A stretch of DNA of 61,091 nucleotides. Origin: Mycobacterium scrofulaceum. Lineage in GTDB: Bacteria; Actinomycetota; Actinomycetes; Mycobacteriales; Mycobacteriaceae. The position numbers were made by a program, and so were the translations under genes. Where the stretch lies: assembly GCF_001667885.1 (NCBI RefSeq), contig NZ_LZJW01000129.1, positions 1 to 61,091 of the forward strand, written 5' to 3'. Below, one piece after another: positions 7,808 to 16,224 of the stretch. The stretch's first letter is position 1; every line of letters begins with the position of its first letter. A model generated the notes under the pieces. That model saw nothing but the letters and a program-made list of their open reading frames with translations, was not told where the DNA came from and searched no databases.

Positions 7808-9157
7808 ATGGAACTGATGATGCCCACCGACGCGATTTTTCTGCTGGGAGAGTCGCGGGAACATCCCATGCACGTCGGCGGCTTGCAGTTGTACGAGCTG
7901 CCCAGCGACGCCGGCCGCGGTTTCGTCCGCGGGCTCTACGACCGTTTGGTCGCCCAGCAGGATTTTCAGCCCACGTTCCGCAAGCACCCGTTCGTCGGCG
8001 GCATCGCCAACCTGGGCTGGTCCTATGACAAAGACGTCGACGTCGATTACCACGTCCGGCGCTCCGCGGTCCCGTCACCGGGGCGGATCCGTGAACTGCT
8101 CGAGCTGACTTCGCGTTGGCACAGCAGCCTGCTGGATCGCCACCGCCCACTGTGGGAGACGCACATCGTCGAGGGCCTCAAGGACGGCCGGTTCGCGGTC
8201 TACACCAAAATCCACCACGCGCTCATCGACGGCGTCTCCGCACAAAAACTCATGCAGCGCGCGTTGTCGCTGGACCCCAATGACCGCGAGATCCGCGCGC
8301 CCTGGAGCCTGCCCAAATCCAAGCGCAAGAGCGGCCCGGGGAACCCGTTGGCCTCGGTGCTACATGCCGCCGGATCGGTTGCGGCACTTGCCCCGTCGAC
8401 GCTGTCATTGGCGCGCGCGGCCCTGTTCGAGCAGCAACTGACATTGCCCTTCGGCGCCCCCCGCACGATGCTGAACGTCAAGATCGGAGGCGCGCGCCGC
8501 TGCGCCGCGCAGTCATGGTCGTTGGACCGCATCAAAAGCGTCAAGAAGGCCGCCGGCGTGACCGTCAACGATGTCGTCCTCGCGATGTGTTCAGGCGCCC
8601 TGCGTTACTACCTACTGGAGCAGAACGCGTTGCCCGACACCCCGCTGATCGCGATGGTCCCGGTCAGCCTTCGCACCGAAGACGAGGCGGACGCCGGGGG
8701 CAACCTCGTCGGCGCCATTCTGTGCAATCTCGCCACCGACAGCGACGATCCCGCGCAGCGGCTGCAGACCATCAGCGAGTCGATGCGCAGCAACAAGAAG
8801 GTGTTTTCACAATTGCCGCGCTTTCAGGCGCTCGCGCTGTCCGCGGTCAACACGTCAGCGCTGGCCCTGGCGGCCGTCCCCGGCTGGGTGTCGTCGACGT
8901 CACCGCCGTTCAACATCATCATTTCCAACGTGCCCGGGCCTACCCAGCCGATCTACTACGGGGGCGCCCGGCTCGACGGCAACTACCCCCTGTCCATCGC
9001 GCTGGACGGCCAGGCGCTGAACATCACCCTGTCCAACAACGCCGGCAACCTGGACTTCGGCCTGGTGGGATGCCGGCGCAGCGTGCCCCACCTGCAGCGC
9101 CTGCTTGCGCATTTGGAGTCCTCGCTCAAAGACCTGGAATGCGCCGTCGGGGCCTGA
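7808..9157 (+). CDS. tgs2: Wax ester synthase / diacylglycerol acyltransferase (WS/DGAT)
   Basis: The 449-residue protein carries the catalytic HHALIDG motif at residues 136-142 (His137, Asp141) of the WS/DGAT family. It also has the C-terminal domain with the conserved NIIISNVPGP segment near residue 371. These enzymes transfer acyl-CoA to diacylglycerol or alcohols and make storage triacylglycerol. The symbol rests on synteny: in H37Rv the WS/DGAT gene tgs2 (Rv3734c) is followed by a Nudix gene, as here. The next gene starts 8 nt downstream, so the two are probably co-transcribed. An in-frame ATG a few codons in is an alternative start. Confidence 0.85.
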   Translation: MELMMPTDAIFLLGESREHPMHVGGLQLYELPSDAGRGFVRGLYDRLVAQQDFQPTFRKHPFVGGIANLGWSYDKDVDVDYHVRRSAVPSPGRIRELLELTSRWHSSLLDRHRPLWETHIVEGLKDGRFAVYTKIHHALIDGVSAQKLMQRALSLDPNDREIRAPWSLPKSKRKSGPGNPLASVLHAAGSVAALAPSTLSLARAALFEQQLTLPFGAPRTMLNVKIGGARRCAAQSWSLDRIKSVKKAAGVTVNDVVLAMCSGALRYYLLEQNALPDTPLIAMVPVSLRTEDEADAGGNLVGAILCNLATDSDDPAQRLQTISESMRSNKKVFSQLPRFQALALSAVNTSALALAAVPGWVSSTSPPFNIIISNVPGPTQPIYYGGARLDGNYPLSIALDGQALNITLSNNAGNLDFGLVGCRRSVPHLQRLLAHLESSLKDLECAVGA

Positions 9158-9164
9158 TCAGCCA

Positions 9165-9650
9165 ATGCCGAAGCTCAGTGCGGGTGTGCTGTTGTACCGG
9201 ACCCGCGGCGGCGTCGTCGAGGTCCTGATCGCGCATCCGGGCGGCCCGTTCTGGGCGCGAAAGGACAATGGGGCCTGGTCGATTCCCAAAGGGGAGTACA
9301 CCGCTGGCGAGGATCCCTGGGTCGCCGCGCAACGCGAGTTCGCCGAGGAACTGGGGCTTTCCGTGCCGCTTGGGGCCCGGCTGGAGCTGGGCCAGCTGAA
9401 ACAGTCCGGCGGGAAGGTGGTCACGGCGTTCGCCGTCCACAGCGACCTGGACGTGACCGGCGCGCGCAGTAACACCTTCGAATTGGAGTGGCCCAAGGGA
9501 TCGGGCAGGCTGCGGGAATTCCCGGAAGTCGATCGGGTGGACTGGTTTTCGGTGGCGCAGGCGCGCGTCAAACTGCTGAAGGGGCAGGTCGCTTTTCTGG
9601 ACCGGCTGATGGCGGACCCGGGCCTGGCGGGATCACACGAAGGCGCGTGA
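9165..9650 (+). CDS. Nudix hydrolase
   Basis: A 161-residue protein from the ATG at 9165, just after the acyltransferase stop; the longer frame overlaps that gene and is not needed. The Nudix box is complete: G-x5-E-x7-REFAEELGL begins with GEYTAGE at about residue 44. Nudix enzymes hydrolyse nucleoside diphosphates linked to another moiety. The N-terminal SAGVLLYR and WSIPKGE strands resemble Ap4A/NTP-type members. The position matches Rv3733c. Substrate is unknown. Confidence 0.85.
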   Translation: MPKLSAGVLLYRTRGGVVEVLIAHPGGPFWARKDNGAWSIPKGEYTAGEDPWVAAQREFAEELGLSVPLGARLELGQLKQSGGKVVTAFAVHSDLDVTGARSNTFELEWPKGSGRLREFPEVDRVDWFSVAQARVKLLKGQVAFLDRLMADPGLAGSHEGA

Positions 9651-9696
9651 CGTGCGTAGACGTCGGTCGGGTCGGGCCGACGGGCAGAATGGCCGC

Positions 9697-10932
9697 ATGA
9701 CGACCGCGCCGACCGAGCGAGCCGAATCCCAGGCGCTGCTGCTGCAGCTGCTGGACCCGGCCAACCGGCCCGACCCGTATCGGCTCTGTGCGAAGTTTCG
9801 CGACGGCGGGGCGCTGCGGCTGCCGGATGCCAACCTGGCCGTCTTCTCGAGCTATCGCGACTGCGACGAAGTGTTGCGGCACCCTTCGTCGAGCAGCGAC
9901 AACGTCAATTCGACGGTCGCCAAGCGGCAGGCCGAGGCCGGCACCGCGCCACAGCGGCAGGGTCCGCCGGGCTTCTTGTTTCTCGATCCGCCCGACCACA
10001 CGCGGCTGCGCAGGCTGGTCAGCAAGGCGTTCGCGCCGAAGGTCGTGAGTGCGCTGGAGCCCGATATCCGGTCCCTGGTCGACGGTTTGCTCGGTCGGGT
10101 CGCCGAACAGGGTCGCTTCGACGTCGTCGCGGATTTCGCTTACCCGCTGCCGGTGGCGGTGATCTGCCGGCTGCTCGGCGTGCCGCTCGACGACGAGCCG
10201 CAATTCAGCCGCGCGTCTGCGTTGCTGGCTCAGGCGCTGGACCCGTTTTCGACGATCACCGGTGTGCCGCCGGCCCTGGCCAACGAGCGACAGCAGGCCG
10301 CTGCGTGGCTGCGCGCATACTTCCACGGCCTGATCGAGCGCCGCCGTTCGCAACCCGGCGACGACCTGCTGTCGGGGCTTATCGCAGTGGAGGAGTCCGG
10401 AGATCAGCTGACCGAGGACGAGATTGTCGCGACCTGCAATCTGCTCTTGATCGCCGGACATGAGACCACGGTGAACCTGATCGGAAACGCCGTGTTGGCG
10501 TTGCTGCGGCATCCCGGGGAGTGGACCGCTCTGGGCGCCGACGCGGGTCGAGCATCGGCGATCGTGGAAGAGACCCTGCGTTACGACCCGCCGGTACAAC
10601 TGGTGGGCCGAATCGCTCTCGCCGACATGACGATTGGCGAGACCGAGGTGCCCGCCGGCGACGTCATGATGTTGCTCCTCGCCGCGGCCCACCGCGACCC
10701 CGCGGAGTTCGATCGGCCCGACACCTTCGATCCCCGGCGGACACCGTTGCGGCACTTAGGTTTTGGACGGGGAGCCCACTACTGCCTGGGCGCACCCCTC
10801 GCGCGGCTGGAGGCGGCCGCCGCCCTGTCGGCCATCGCGGCGCGCTTCCCCGACGCCAGGCTGGACGGCGAGTCGGAGTACAAGGCCAACGTCACGCTGC
10901 GGGGGTTATCGCGGCTCATGGTTGAGGTCTGA
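9697..10932 (+). CDS. Cytochrome P450
   Basis: A 411-residue soluble bacterial P450. The I-helix oxygen motif is AGHETT (near 262), the K-helix ExxR is ETLR, and the heme loop FGRGAHYCLGA places the iron-ligand Cys at about residue 363. The start at ATG 9697 removes an Arg-rich leader present in the longer frame and gives the normal P450 length. It would need a ferredoxin and reductase in trans; none is encoded nearby. Substrate unknown. It follows the Nudix gene in the same direction with a 46-nt gap. Confidence 0.88.
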   Translation: MTTAPTERAESQALLLQLLDPANRPDPYRLCAKFRDGGALRLPDANLAVFSSYRDCDEVLRHPSSSSDNVNSTVAKRQAEAGTAPQRQGPPGFLFLDPPDHTRLRRLVSKAFAPKVVSALEPDIRSLVDGLLGRVAEQGRFDVVADFAYPLPVAVICRLLGVPLDDEPQFSRASALLAQALDPFSTITGVPPALANERQQAAAWLRAYFHGLIERRRSQPGDDLLSGLIAVEESGDQLTEDEIVATCNLLLIAGHETTVNLIGNAVLALLRHPGEWTALGADAGRASAIVEETLRYDPPVQLVGRIALADMTIGETEVPAGDVMMLLLAAAHRDPAEFDRPDTFDPRRTPLRHLGFGRGAHYCLGAPLARLEAAAALSAIAARFPDARLDGESEYKANVTLRGLSRLMVEV

Positions 10933-11066
10933 CCGCCGCCGGGGGCCGTCGTTAAAGCAACGCCGCAGCGGGAGTTTCAACGCAATTAGGGCACGCCGAC
11001 GCACGGACAGTCTTAAAATCCCGCGTAGTCAGCCATAGCACGAGGTAGTCCACAAGCAGGACGGAC

Positions 11067-12119
11067 ATGACCAAGGACAGCGAAAAGAACCCGCGTACTC
11101 CCGACGCAGGAAACGAGGGCGGAAAGATGCCGTCACAACCAGCCGGCCCGCGTCTCGTTCCGATTACGCTCGCCGTCTACCGCGACCTGCGCGTCGGGAT
11201 GGTGGTCATCATGGTGATGCTCGCCGCTGCCGTGCTCATCGAAAGGCTGACAGCAACTTGTTGGCAATTGGCAATCAGCGCTTACTATTACACCTCCGCG
11301 CACAGCATCGTCATCGCCGCATTGCTGGCGCTCGGCGCCCTGTTCATCATGTACAAGGGGAGCAGTGACACCGAGGACGCGTTGTTGACTTTGGCCGGGG
11401 TATCCGCGTTGATCGCCGCGATGGTGCCGCAAGGTCGGCCTTCGTCACTGTGCGGGCGGGCTGACCTGCCGCCCGAATACGATGTCGATGCCGTCACTCG
11501 GCCCAACGTCTGGGCGGTGGTCATCAGTCTGCTTCTGGGTTGGGGATTTGTTTTGTGGCAAGCCCCGCGCAATCGTACCGAGCAGTCGAGAAGCCCGGGC
11601 GGCATACTGGCGTTAGGTTTGTTCTGGCTGATCATGGCGGTCGGCCTGTTTACCTTCGTCTTCGACCACAGGTTCTTCCTGGAGCAGGCGCACGGCGCAG
11701 CCGGGTTCCTGCTCATCTCGGCATTCATTGCCACGGTGTTCTGCACCGGATACCTCGTCAAGCGAGAGGATGGGTCGAAACTATCTCATCACCGTGCTTA
11801 TCGCCGGTTCTACAGGGCGATGGCCATCGTGATGCTGGTGACGTTAATCGCAATTGTCACAGCGCATCTCGTGCACCAAGGATGGGAGTTATGGGTATTG
11901 GTCATGGAGTCGCTGCTGATCCTGGAGTTCGCCGTGTACTGGGTGGTGCAAACCATCGAACTGTGGGACAAGCCCGACCGAATGGAACGTCTCCCCGACG
12001 ATGCCCAGCGGCGGATCGCTGAAGCGAGGAAAAAGGGTGGCGGCTTCGATGGATTCAAGGCCGAGCTGGCCAATGTGACGAAGCCGAATTCGGTCGATCG
12101 GCTGCTCCCCTTCCTGTGA
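11067..12119 (+). CDS. Multi-pass membrane protein of unknown function
   Basis: I do not recognise the family. The 350-residue protein has a polar N-terminus (about 30 residues), then about seven hydrophobic segments (for example VGMVVIMVMLAAAVLI, IVIAALLALGALFIMY, WAVVISLLLGWGFVLW). A charged cytoplasmic-looking C-terminus ends it. Conserved-looking polar residues inside or next to membrane segments (DHRFF, EQAHGA, Ser-rich SAYYYTSAHS) could mark an active site, as in 7-TM hydrolases, but this is speculative. Base composition is lower in GC than the neighbours, hinting at different ancestry. The ATG at 11067 follows an AGGACGG ribosome site. Confidence 0.7.
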   Translation: MTKDSEKNPRTPDAGNEGGKMPSQPAGPRLVPITLAVYRDLRVGMVVIMVMLAAAVLIERLTATCWQLAISAYYYTSAHSIVIAALLALGALFIMYKGSSDTEDALLTLAGVSALIAAMVPQGRPSSLCGRADLPPEYDVDAVTRPNVWAVVISLLLGWGFVLWQAPRNRTEQSRSPGGILALGLFWLIMAVGLFTFVFDHRFFLEQAHGAAGFLLISAFIATVFCTGYLVKREDGSKLSHHRAYRRFYRAMAIVMLVTLIAIVTAHLVHQGWELWVLVMESLLILEFAVYWVVQTIELWDKPDRMERLPDDAQRRIAEARKKGGGFDGFKAELANVTKPNSVDRLLPFL

Positions 12120-12240
12120 CGGGCCGGCCAACTACCCGCAAGCCGTTACTTTGCTGTCGAGCTGAAACGCCCGGCAGACATCGGATTTGCCGAGCCCGGC
12201 GCTGCCTCCGGTGCAATGCCGGCTGGGCGAGGAGCCGGTT

Positions 12241-12609
12241 TCACCCGCGCTCCCACGGCGGGCTCTCGCCCATCTTCTTGTAGTACTTGGCCAGGTGGCT
12301 CTTCACCCGGTCGACATCCGCCTTCGGCAGGTCGATGCCGCCGCGCGCTCCGTCCATGATGGCGCCGGCCGCCATCACCCCCCGTGGCACCGCCTTCAGA
12401 TCGCCACCCACGACATCGGCGATCAGCAATTTGTATGCCGTGAAGTTGTCCTTCTTGCCGTTGTCGTACCAAACGTGGGCGTCGCGATACTTCTGGTTCG
12501 GCGCGTCTTCGGCCCCGGCCCACTTCCGCACGCGCTTGTCGGCCGCGTCGCCATCCCACTTGCGGTCGCGGTCGGCCAACGGCAGATCCTGAAACGCTGT
12601 CACTGACAT
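12241..12609 (-). CDS. Stand-alone domain related to phage prohead-protease-associated proteins
   Basis: The 122-residue protein resembles, from memory, a region found in many tailed-phage head-maturation proteins. It begins LADRDRKWDGDAADKRVRKW, has the central patch KYRDAHVWYDNGKKDNF then TAYKLLIADVVGG, and ends VKSHLAKYYKKMGE. In phages this segment accompanies prohead protease or capsid open reading frames. Here it stands alone with no other phage gene around, so it is either a domesticated fragment or a host family sharing the fold. Its cellular role is unknown. It is convergent with the membrane protein and divergent from the secreted protein at 12754. Confidence 0.65.
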   Translation of the reverse strand: MSVTAFQDLPLADRDRKWDGDAADKRVRKWAGAEDAPNQKYRDAHVWYDNGKKDNFTAYKLLIADVVGGDLKAVPRGVMAAGAIMDGARGGIDLPKADVDRVKSHLAKYYKKMGESPPWERG

Positions 12610-12753
12610 GTCGGTCCGCGTGCCCGCCCGCGGTGATCATTAAACGTCCCGCTTTGATTGGGCCGCCGTGCCGGCGGACAAGCGGTAGCGTCGTTGGTGC
12701 TGGCTGTGCCGGTCGCGGCGACAGACCAGCGGCGATGTGAACGGGAGACAACC

Positions 12754-13044
12754 ATGAAGCACTGCATCGTCTCGGGACTGGCCGCCGTGCTGGCCGCCGG
12801 AGGGTTGATCGCCTTGGCGCCACCGGCCACCGCAGGCTGCCAGTACGGCGGATCCTTTCTCAGCAAATGCGATGGCCCCGTCCAGCCCGACGGCACCTGG
12901 CAACGTTGCGTGGGATTCACCCACTTGATCTGGAACGGCGCCAGCTCCTACCTGGTGCCGGATAAGCGCTGCGACCTGATGGGCCCTGACCAGCACCCGG
13001 GCGATATGGCCTTCGCCGACCCGCCGACTCATATCGACGGCTGA
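12754..13044 (+). CDS. Small secreted CDGP-type protein
   Basis: About 96 residues from the ATG at 12754, which has a GGGAG ribosome site 8-12 nt upstream; the longer frame adds an unlikely leader. A Sec signal peptide is clear: MKHC, hydrophobic GLAAVLAAGGLIALA, cleavage near ATAG. The mature part is about 70 residues with several Cys (CQYG, CDGPVQPDGTWQRC, RCDLMGPD), which fits the mycobacterial family named after its CDGP motif. Function is unknown; it is probably exported to the cell envelope or outside. Confidence 0.75.
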   Translation: MKHCIVSGLAAVLAAGGLIALAPPATAGCQYGGSFLSKCDGPVQPDGTWQRCVGFTHLIWNGASSYLVPDKRCDLMGPDQHPGDMAFADPPTHIDG

Positions 13045-13105
13045 ACCTCCAGCTCGCCGATTTCCCTGGGACCGGGACTGGCACCGTGATTCGCGAACAC
13101 CACCG

Positions 13106-14185
13106 CTAGCCCGAGCCCAGGCCTGGCACGATGTCGCCGAGGCTGAAGGTGAGCGGCTGTTCGAGTTGTTCGTAGGTGCACGAGCGGGGTTCGCGATCCG
13201 GGCGCCACCGGTTGAATTGCGCGGTGTGCCGGAAGCGCCGGCCTTCCATGTGGTCGTAGCGGACCTCGACCACGCGCTCCGGCCGCAGTGGGACGAACGA
13301 AAGGTCTTTGCCAGCGTTCCAGCGGGAGAACTCGTTCTTGCGCGGCGTTCGCTCGCCGGCCTCATGGGCGGCCCAGTTCCACGGGTGGTCGTCGAAATCG
13401 GTGACCAGCGGCTGCAACTCGGTGAATAGGCGCCGCCGCTCGGCCATGGGGAAGGCGCCGATCACGCCGACGGAGGCGAGCTGACCATCGTCCTGGTAGA
13501 GCCCGAGCAGCAGCGAGCCGATCGCTTGAACGTCTGGGCCGCCGGACTTGTGCACGCGATAGCCGGCCACAACGCAGTCGGCGGTGCGCTCGTGCTTGAT
13601 CTTGAACATGACGCGCTTGTCGGGCTGATAGGTCACGGTCAGTGGCTTGGCCACGACACCGTCGAGGCCGGCCCCCTCGAATTCGTCGAACCAACGCTGC
13701 GCGAGGTCGATGTCGGTGGTGGCCGGCGTGACATGGATCGACGGGCCGGAACCTGCCAACGCGTCGACGAGGGCGGCGCGCCGCTCGGTGAACGGTCGGC
13801 GCGTGTAATCGACGTCCCCGAGTGCGAGTAAGTCGAACGCGATGAACGATGCGGGTGTCGCCTCGGCGAGCATCCGCACCCGCGAATCAGCGGGGTGGAT
13901 CCGTTGTTGTAGCGCCTCGAAATCCAGGCCGTGGTCGGTGGCGATGACGATCTCCCCGTCGATCACGCAGCGCTGGGGCAGTTCGGCCCGCGCCGCGGCA
14001 ACCAGCTCGGGAAAATACCGTGTCATCGGGCGCTCGTTGCGACTGCCCAGCTCCACGTCGTCGCGGTCGCGAAAACAGATGGACCTGAATCCGTCCCACT
14101 TGGGTTCGTATGACGCTTCGGGCGGGATCGATCGCACCGACTTGGCCAGCATTGGCGACACCGGGGGCATGACAGGTAAGTCCAT
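13106..14185 (-). CDS. ligC: ATP-dependent DNA ligase LigC
   Basis: The 359-residue ligase has the adenylation motif KWDGFR with the catalytic Lys at residue 29. It also has the later nucleotidyltransferase motifs DGEIV and the DGVVAKPLTV segment, followed by an OB-fold domain ending in RPEREPRSC-like sequence. It seals nicks in DNA and in mycobacteria is a non-essential repair ligase. The divergent neighbour encodes the LigD-like polymerase/primase domain, the same arrangement as Rv3731/Rv3730c. Only 26 nt separate the two start codons, so the promoters must overlap. Length matches known LigC proteins (about 360). Confidence 0.92.
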   Translation of the reverse strand: MDLPVMPPVSPMLAKSVRSIPPEASYEPKWDGFRSICFRDRDDVELGSRNERPMTRYFPELVAAARAELPQRCVIDGEIVIATDHGLDFEALQQRIHPADSRVRMLAEATPASFIAFDLLALGDVDYTRRPFTERRAALVDALAGSGPSIHVTPATTDIDLAQRWFDEFEGAGLDGVVAKPLTVTYQPDKRVMFKIKHERTADCVVAGYRVHKSGGPDVQAIGSLLLGLYQDDGQLASVGVIGAFPMAERRRLFTELQPLVTDFDDHPWNWAAHEAGERTPRKNEFSRWNAGKDLSFVPLRPERVVEVRYDHMEGRRFRHTAQFNRWRPDREPRSCTYEQLEQPLTFSLGDIVPGLGSG

Positions 14186-14211
14186 AGGCCGATTGTGCTG
14201 GAATCGTTGGT
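14186..14211. promoter_or_regulatory. 26-nt divergent start-to-start region of ligC and Prim-PolC
   Basis: Both ATG codons face away from a 26-nt spacer that has no room for two separate leaders. Each transcript must be leaderless or nearly so, and each promoter must lie partly inside the opposite gene. A CACAAT hexamer sits 6 nt before the ligC ATG and could act as its -10 box. The arrangement couples expression of the two repair genes. Confidence 0.45.
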
Positions 14212-15249
14212 ATGGCTGCTGCAGAAGAGCTCGACGTCGACGGTGTTGCGGTGCGCCTGACCAATCCGGACAAGGTCTATTTCCCCAAGTTGGGCGCCAA
14301 AGGCACCAAACGGCGGCTCGTGGAGTACTACCGCGCCGTGGCGGGCGGTCCGATGCTCGACGCGCTGCGCGACCGGCCCACCCATCTGCAGCGGTTTCCG
14401 GACGGCATCGACGGCGAGGAGATTTACCAGAAGCGGATTCCGCAGCACCATCCCGACTATCTGGAGACGTGCCGGGTGACGTTCCCCTCGGGGCGCACCG
14501 CCGATGCGCTTAAGGTGACGCACCCCTCGGCGATCGTATGGGCGGCGCAGATGGGCACCATCACGTTGCATCCGTGGCAGGTGCGCTGCCCGGACACCGA
14601 CCATCCCGACGAGTTGCGCATCGATCTGGATCCTCAACCAGGCGTCGCTTTCGAGCAGGCGCGGGCGGTCGCGGTCGATGTGTTGCGACCGTTGCTCGAT
14701 GAACTCGGTCTGGTCGGGTACCCGAAGACGTCCGGCGGGCGCGGCATTCACGTCTTTCTGCGGATCGCCACGGACTGGGATTTCGTCGAGGTGCGCCGCG
14801 CGGGCATCGCGCTCGCCCGCGAGGTGGAGCGCCGCGCGCCCGATGCTGTCACCACATCGTGGTGGAAGGAGGAGCGCGGCGAGCGCATCTTCATCGATTT
14901 CAACCAGAACGCCCGGGACCGAACCATGGCGTCGGCGTATTCGGTGCGGCGCACCCCGATCGCCACGGTGTCGACGCCGCTGACGTGGGACGAGCTGGCC
15001 ACTGCGGAACCCGACGACTACACCATGGCTACTGTGCCCAACTTCGTGAAGGGCCGCCAGGACCCTTGGGGCGCAATGGATGACGTGGCGCAATCGATCG
15101 CGCCCTTGTTGGAGATGGCCGACGCCGACGAAGAGCGCGGCCTCGGCGACATGCCGTACCCGCCGAACTATCCCAAGATGCCCGGGGAGCCCAAACGTGT
15201 TCAGCCCAGCCGGGATACGGACTTGAAGAAGGACAACAACTCGAAGTGA
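14212..15249 (+). CDS. LigD-like primase-polymerase (Prim-PolC)
   Basis: A 345-residue archaeo-eukaryotic-primase-type polymerase domain, the stand-alone counterpart of the LigD polymerase module. The catalytic carboxylates are visible as IDLDPQPG (Asp138, Asp140), with a GYPKTSGGRGIHVF segment near 184 that binds nucleotide and template. Work on mycobacterial Prim-PolC shows gap-filling with ribonucleotides in partnership with LigC, and the gene is divergent from ligC here. A six-bp G+C hairpin follows the stop. The C-terminus is Lys/Asp rich. Confidence 0.88.
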   Translation: MAAAEELDVDGVAVRLTNPDKVYFPKLGAKGTKRRLVEYYRAVAGGPMLDALRDRPTHLQRFPDGIDGEEIYQKRIPQHHPDYLETCRVTFPSGRTADALKVTHPSAIVWAAQMGTITLHPWQVRCPDTDHPDELRIDLDPQPGVAFEQARAVAVDVLRPLLDELGLVGYPKTSGGRGIHVFLRIATDWDFVEVRRAGIALAREVERRAPDAVTTSWWKEERGERIFIDFNQNARDRTMASAYSVRRTPIATVSTPLTWDELATAEPDDYTMATVPNFVKGRQDPWGAMDDVAQSIAPLLEMADADEERGLGDMPYPPNYPKMPGEPKRVQPSRDTDLKKDNNSK

Positions 15250-15258
15250 GCCGACCTT

Positions 15259-15276
15259 CCCCGGAGGGCGCCGGGG
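15259..15276 (+). terminator. Short hairpin after Prim-PolC
   Basis: CCCCGG and CCGGGG form a perfect 6-bp stem with a 6-nt loop, 10 nt after the stop, followed by TTAAGG rather than a T-run. U-less hairpin terminators are common in mycobacteria; efficiency is unknown. Confidence 0.4.
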
Positions 15277-15415
15277 TTAAGGAGTTGTGCTACAAGCAGG
15301 TATCGCCCAATTGTCACAGTGACGGGAGGTGCCGAATATCAAACGCCGAGGCAGATCGGGACCGACACTTGAGGCGCTTCCTCCCAAACCGCCCTGCTAT
15401 CAGCCGCTTTCGGTA

Positions 15416-15457
15416 CGCGCTGACTGGCACGCCCAGCGCAGTGTGCCAGTCAGCGCG
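15416..15457. terminator. Perfect 15-bp hairpin downstream of lipoprotein copy 1
   Basis: CGCGCTGACTGGCAC (15416-15430) pairs perfectly with GTGCCAGTCAGCGCG (15443-15457) across a 12-nt loop. It lies 9 nt past the stop of the small lipoprotein gene on the minus strand and would also face transcripts coming from Prim-PolC. A related, partly degraded hairpin follows the second lipoprotein copy (15972-16057), so this element was duplicated with the gene. Confidence 0.65.
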
Positions 15458-15466
15458 ACGACCGCC

Positions 15467-15595
15467 CTACGGTGTGCAGGTGACCCCGGTGATACCACCG
15501 GTGCACGAGAACGTCGGGATCGTGCATCCGGAACTCGTTAATGCGGTGGCGGCCAGGACCAGGCCCAGAACAACCTTGTACTTCAAACGAGACAT
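15467..15595 (-). CDS. Tiny lipoprotein, tandem copy 1
   Basis: The 42-residue product has a Lys-bearing start (MSRLKYKV), a hydrophobic core (VLGLVLAATALT) and a lipobox ending SSGC with the lipidated Cys at residue 24. The mature peptide is only about 19 residues (CTIPTFSCTGGITGVTCTP) with two further Cys that could form a disulphide. The ATG at 15595 has an ACGGAG site upstream. A paralogue lies at 16085-16207 and the 69-bp upstream segments are about 87% identical. A longer frame extending to 15760 is rejected because the conserved block begins at this ATG. No function is known to me. Confidence 0.7.
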   Translation of the reverse strand: MSRLKYKVVLGLVLAATALTSSGCTIPTFSCTGGITGVTCTP

Positions 15596-15610
15596 GACCA
15601 CTCCGTTCGT

Positions 15611-15679
15611 TGAGGAGAAATGTTTCGCCCGAGGATCGTTATAGTACGTGAGCCCAATACGGAATGCTATGGGATTCAG
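15611..15679 (-). repeat. Upstream regulatory block of lipoprotein copy 1 (repeat copy A)
   Basis: This 69-bp block aligns without gaps to 16225-16293 with 9 mismatches by eye. Read on the minus strand it includes CTCACGTACTATAACG, whose TATAAC hexamer is a plausible -10 box, and ends in CATTTCTCCTCA just before the gene. No good -35 hexamer is seen at 17 nt. Confidence 0.65.
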
Positions 15680-15971
15680 CGGTTTTGCGGCATATAAGCC
15701 ATAAATCGATGCTTGGATGGCAAACCGTGACGAAGCGACCGCGAAACGGCTGCAGTCCAATGCTGTTGTCCCGCAGATCTAAACGTTCCCGTCGCGCCGA
15801 CACCGCGACGGTCCGCTGGGGAAGACAGCGGAACCCGTTGGGGCTATCGCTTTCGCAGGTCTAAACGTCGAAACGCCGAAGTTTCAAGGTGGAAAAGGAC
15901 TTCCGTCCCGCCATGCGGTCAAAGGAGCGCTTGCAAGCGATTTGACACCACGCATGTTGCATCCAGTCGGG
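15680..15971. other. Gene-free spacer between the two lipoprotein units
   Basis: No credible coding frame on either strand. The segment is visibly lower in GC than the flanks. It holds a perfect 12-bp palindrome CGCTTGCAAGCG (15928-15939). I see nothing else definite. Confidence 0.5.
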
Positions 15972-16057
15972 GCGCTGACTGGCACGCCCATGCCATCAAA
16001 CTGTGCCCTCAATAGGCCGAATGGTCGGCCGTACCGAGTAAGACGTGCCAGTAGCGC
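15972..16057. repeat. Degenerate long-loop hairpin downstream of lipoprotein copy 2
   Basis: GCGCTGACTGGCACG (15972-15986) and CGTGCCAGTAGCGC (16044-16057) are inverted copies with one base missing, separated by 57 nt. The arms match those of the perfect hairpin at 15416-15457, which shows that both lipoprotein genes carry the same 3' element. It may terminate or stabilise the transcript. Confidence 0.55.
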
Positions 16058-16084
16058 AATCCCCGACGGCCGCCGGTCAGCTTC

Positions 16085-16207
16085 CTACGGCGTGCAGGTC
16101 AGACCAGGACCGCAATCGATGGTCACCGGTACCGTGCAACCAGAGGCTGCAGCAGCGGTAAACGCCAGGATGAGGCCGAGAGCAACCTTGTACTTCAAAC
16201 GAGACAT
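16085..16207 (-). CDS. Tiny lipoprotein, tandem copy 2
   Basis: A 40-residue frame: MSRLKYKVALGLILAF, then TAAAASGC with lipobox ASGC and the lipidated Cys at residue 24, then a 17-residue mature peptide with two more Cys and the same CTP end as copy 1. The signal segment, lipobox position and C-terminus are conserved with the gene at 15467 while the middle differs. That pattern suggests selection on a short exported peptide, not random open frame. It is preceded by the second copy of the 69-bp upstream block. Confidence 0.7.
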   Translation of the reverse strand: MSRLKYKVALGLILAFTAAAASGCTVPVTIDCGPGLTCTP

Positions 16208-16224
16208 GAACCTACTCCATCCCC

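Noticed and set aside
15246..15644. 132-aa plus-strand frame after Prim-PolC
   Set aside because: It runs antisense through the hairpin and the small lipoprotein gene, whose conservation with its paralogue shows the minus strand is the coding one.
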